Shown in pieces: positions 1-5,195 of a DNA stretch of 5,195 nt (the first letter of the stretch is position 1; each line of letters opens with the position of its first letter). The translations under genes were made by a program, and so were the position numbers. The notes under the pieces were generated by a model. The model had not been told where the DNA came from. It saw only the letters and a program-made list of their open reading frames with translations, and made no database searches. The DNA is from Rhodospirillales bacterium. GTDB lineage: Bacteria > Pseudomonadota > Alphaproteobacteria > Acetobacterales > Acetobacteraceae. The stretch spans positions 1-5,195 of the forward strand of contig CAHJXG010000250.1 in assembly GCA_903644035.1 (NCBI GenBank), written 5' to 3'.

Positions 1-630
1 GGCGAGATCGCGGTCGGCTGCTTCGTCACGCTCACGGCGCGCTTCCTGCCGCGGGTGCTGGCCGGCTTCGCGCGCCGGCATCCCGGCATCTCGGTCAGGC
101 TGGAGGAGGGCAACCAGGAGGAGATCCTGCAATCGCTGCTGTCGGGCCGGACGGAGCTGGCGGTATCCTACAACTACGCCCTGCCGGAGGACGTGCTGGG
201 CGAGCGCCTGGCCGACCTGCCGCCGCACGTGATGGTGGCCGCCACGCATCGGCTGGCCGGGCAGGGCGCCGTCTCCCTGCGCGCCTTCGCCGACGAGCCG
301 TTCATCCTGCTGGACCTGCCGCACTCGCGCGACTACTTCGCCGGGCTGTTCGCGGCGTGCGGCATGGAGCCACGGATCGCTTCCCGTTCCCGGTCGTTCG
401 AGTTCATCCGCGGCATGGTGGGGCATGGCCTCGGCTACTCGCTGCACAATGTGCTGCCCTGCACGGGTGTCGCCTATGACGGCAGCCGCGTGGCCGCGCT
501 GCCGATTCAGGAGGCGCTGGCGCCGGTGCGCATCATGCGCCTGCGCCTGCGGCGTGGCGCCATGCGCCCGGCGGTGCAGGCGTTCTGGTCGTTCCTGGAC
601 GGCGCGTTCGACGACGCCTGCCCGGCGTGA
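1..630 (+). CDS. LysR-type transcriptional regulator, C-terminal effector-binding part (5' end cut by window)
   Basis: The first base begins an open frame that ends at TGA 628-630, giving 209 visible residues. The fragment opens with GEIAVGCFVTLTARFLPRVL, which is how the effector-binding domain of LysR regulators usually begins (G-x-[IL]-x-[IV]-G, then a FLP-type helix). HPGISVRLEEGNQEEILQSL and ELAVSYNY follow, matching the typical 'P.v.v.l.eG...el...L..G.lDlai' pattern. The usual 90 or so N-terminal residues, with the helix-turn-helix and linker helix, lie outside the window. An internal GTG at 55 is not a real start, because the domain homology continues upstream of it. The effector is unknown. 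The gene lies 55 bases upstream of the flavin monooxygenase on the same strand, so it probably regulates that gene or its pathway. A co-directional arrangement is less usual than a divergent one for LysR genes. Family assignment is confident; the regulon is inference. Confidence 0.9.
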   Translation, partial: GEIAVGCFVTLTARFLPRVLAGFARRHPGISVRLEEGNQEEILQSLLSGRTELAVSYNYALPEDVLGERLADLPPHVMVAATHRLAGQGAVSLRAFADEPFILLDLPHSRDYFAGLFAACGMEPRIASRSRSFEFIRGMVGHGLGYSLHNVLPCTGVAYDGSRVAALPIQEALAPVRIMRLRLRRGAMRPAVQAFWSFLDGAFDDACPA

Positions 631-671
631 CGGCGCTGGCACGCTCCATGCTTCGTCCCTTACGCAACGCC

Positions 672-678
672 AGGAGGT
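672..678 (+). promoter_or_regulatory. Strong ribosome binding site for the flavin monooxygenase
   Basis: AGGAGGT lies seven bases upstream of ATG 686, a near-perfect Shine-Dalgarno match at good spacing. It decides the start: the same frame stays open upstream to beyond 425, but that stretch overlaps the regulator's coding sequence and carries no monooxygenase homology. Confidence 0.85.
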
Positions 679-685
679 CCATCGC

Positions 686-1999
686 ATGTCCGCCAACCCG
701 TTCCACCTCGCCTGGTTCCTCCAGGGATCGAGCATCCAAGCCTGGGGCGAGCAGTGGAGCGGCAACATCAGCGAGGAGTGGATGTCGGCGGAGATGTTCC
801 TCGACCTCGCACGGTCCATCGAGCGCGCCTGCTTCGATTACCTGCTGATCGAGGACTCGATCTACATCGGGCAGAACTGGGAGAACTCGCGCGACATGTT
901 CCTGAAGAACGGCATGTCGGTGCCGCGTCAGGAGCCGTCGGTGGTGGCCGCCCTGATGGCGGCGGCGACCTCGCGGCTGGGGATCGTGCCGACGCTCTCG
1001 ACCTTCGCCTACCACCCCTACCTGACTGCCCGCATCGTCGGCACGCTGGATCAGGTGTCCGGCGGCCGGGCCGGGTGGAACATGGTGACCGGCAGCTCCG
1101 ACTACTCCGGCCAGAACTTCGGGCTGGACCGGCTGCCGGAGCACGACACGCGCTACGAGATGGCGGCCGAGTACATCGACGTGGTCACGCGGCTCTGGGA
1201 CAGCTGGGAACCCGGCGCCATCGTCGCGGACCGCAAGACCGGCGTGCTGATCGAGCCGTCCAAGGTCCACACCATCGACTTCAAGGGCGAGTACTACGCG
1301 AGCCGCGGCCCGCTGAACTCCGGCCCCTGCCCGCAGGGCCGCCCGGTCATCGCGCAGGCCGGCGGCTCCGCCAAGGGGCGGGAGACCGCGGCGCGCTACG
1401 CCGACACGGTGGTGGCGCACCCGAAGGGCGTGCAGGCCATGAAGGACTACCGCAACGACGTCCGGATGCGGATGCGGGCGGCCGGGCGCGACCCCGACTC
1501 CTGCAAGGTGCTGTTCATGGCGACGCCGGTGCTGGCCAACACGGACGAGGAGGCCCAGGCCCGCGCCGCCCAGCGCGGCGTCGCCACGACCGAGGAGGTC
1601 CACCGCCGGCTCGCCCAGATGGGGTGGACCACGAACATCGACTTCTCCGGCTACGACCTGGACGCGCCGGTGGGGGAGCTCACCACCAACGGCCACCAGT
1701 CCAGCCTGACCAACTTCCTGAAAAAGGCCGGTGGGCGCACGCTGCGGGAAGCCATCCTCGCCTACACCAGCCAGGGCGGCAGCGTGGACCTGGTCGGCAC
1801 GCCGGAGACGGTCGCGGCGCAGATGGACGAGGCGATGCAGGAGGTGGGCGGCGACGGCTTCCTGCTGGTGCTGCCGAACGTCAGCCGCAAGACGGTGACG
1901 GAGGTGACGGACGGGCTGATTCCCGCCCTGCAGCAACGCGGGCTGGTGCGGCGCGCCTACGCGCACAAGCAGTTCCGCGACAACCTGTTGGAGTTCTGA
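686..1999 (+). CDS. LLM-class flavin-dependent oxidoreductase, nitrilotriacetate monooxygenase (NtaA/SnaA/DszA) family
   Basis: The protein has 437 residues, a full length for this family. Enzymes of this type use reduced FMN, supplied by a separate flavin reductase, and O2 to oxidise small organic substrates such as aminopolycarboxylates or organosulfur compounds in the cytoplasm. Family landmarks run in order: a WFLQGSSIQAWGEQWSG-type N-terminus (residues 10-26), ERACFDYLLIEDS (46-58), TSRLGIVPTLST (95-106), SGGRAGWNMVTGSS (125-138), NFGLDRLPEHDTRYEMAAEY (144-163), LWDSWEP (170-176), GEYYASRGPLN (201-211) and QGRPVIAQAGGSAKGR (217-232). LTTNGHQSSL and a VGTPETVAAQMDE segment follow near the C-terminus. 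The hydrophobic segments belong to the TIM-barrel strands, and I see no signal peptide. The true substrate cannot be deduced, and annotation as NTA monooxygenase would be over-specific. No reductase or transporter lies in the window. The upstream LysR gene is the likely regulator, and a shared transcript is possible across the 55-base gap. Confidence 0.93.
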   Translation: MSANPFHLAWFLQGSSIQAWGEQWSGNISEEWMSAEMFLDLARSIERACFDYLLIEDSIYIGQNWENSRDMFLKNGMSVPRQEPSVVAALMAAATSRLGIVPTLSTFAYHPYLTARIVGTLDQVSGGRAGWNMVTGSSDYSGQNFGLDRLPEHDTRYEMAAEYIDVVTRLWDSWEPGAIVADRKTGVLIEPSKVHTIDFKGEYYASRGPLNSGPCPQGRPVIAQAGGSAKGRETAARYADTVVAHPKGVQAMKDYRNDVRMRMRAAGRDPDSCKVLFMATPVLANTDEEAQARAAQRGVATTEEVHRRLAQMGWTTNIDFSGYDLDAPVGELTTNGHQSSLTNFLKKAGGRTLREAILAYTSQGGSVDLVGTPETVAAQMDEAMQEVGGDGFLLVLPNVSRKTVTEVTDGLIPALQQRGLVRRAYAHKQFRDNLLEF

Positions 2000-2018
2000 C
2001 GCCACGGTCCCAGGCTGT

Positions 2019-2051
2019 CCCGGGTGCAGCTGGGTCTCAGCTGCACCCGGG
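2019..2051. terminator. Perfect 14-bp hairpin between convergent genes, likely bidirectional terminator
   Basis: CCCGGGTGCAGCTG at 2019-2032 pairs without mismatch with CAGCTGCACCCGGG at 2038-2051, around a five-base loop (GGTCT). The hairpin lies 19 bases after the monooxygenase stop and 13 bases from the katG stop, where a terminator serving both convergent genes is expected. Neither side has a clear T-tract, so it is not a textbook intrinsic terminator. In GC-rich genomes such stems may still terminate, or may block readthrough and protect 3' ends. Confidence 0.72.
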
Positions 2052-2063
2052 CGCCTTGCGGGG

Positions 2064-5195
<3,132 letters not shown>

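Noticed and set aside
425..685. N-terminal extension of the monooxygenase frame
   Set aside because: It overlaps the LysR coding sequence in another frame, its residues are Arg/Cys/Ala-rich shadow translation, and ATG 686 has an excellent ribosome binding site and the family N-terminus.

Overview
The window is uniformly GC-rich with strongly GC-biased third codon positions, apart from one AT-richer patch at about 4321-4380. The proteins look proteobacterial. An alphaproteobacterium such as a Rhodospirillales or Acetobacteraceae member is my best guess, from composition and protein style only; no rRNA or other marker gene is present. There are four protein-coding genes, two of them cut by the window edges. 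I see no RNA gene, mobile element, CRISPR array or phage remnant.

Left half (1-1999, + strand): the 3' part of a LysR-type regulator is followed after 55 bases by a complete 437-residue flavin-dependent monooxygenase of the nitrilotriacetate monooxygenase (NtaA/SnaA/DszA) branch of the luciferase-like superfamily. The regulator probably controls the oxygenase or a pathway around it. The substrate cannot be read from the sequence, and no flavin reductase partner is present. A perfect 14-bp hairpin at 2019-2051 separates this unit from the convergent katG.

Right half (2065-5195): a divergent katG/oxyR pair. katG (- strand) encodes a complete 733-residue bifunctional catalase-peroxidase with every key catalytic residue intact. 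oxyR (+ strand, cut at the right edge) encodes the peroxide sensor, with both redox cysteines at the canonical spacing. The 159-bp region between them holds a plausible katG promoter, an ATAG-N7-CTAT palindrome that fits one half of the OxyR operator consensus, and an eight-codon reading frame whose stop overlaps the oxyR start. The expected logic is that peroxide oxidises OxyR, OxyR activates katG, and KatG removes the peroxide.

Nothing here looks like a wholly new system. The points most worth a second look are in the katG-oxyR intergenic region: the operator that overlaps the start of the mini-frame, and the apparent lack of a strong ribosome binding site for oxyR.
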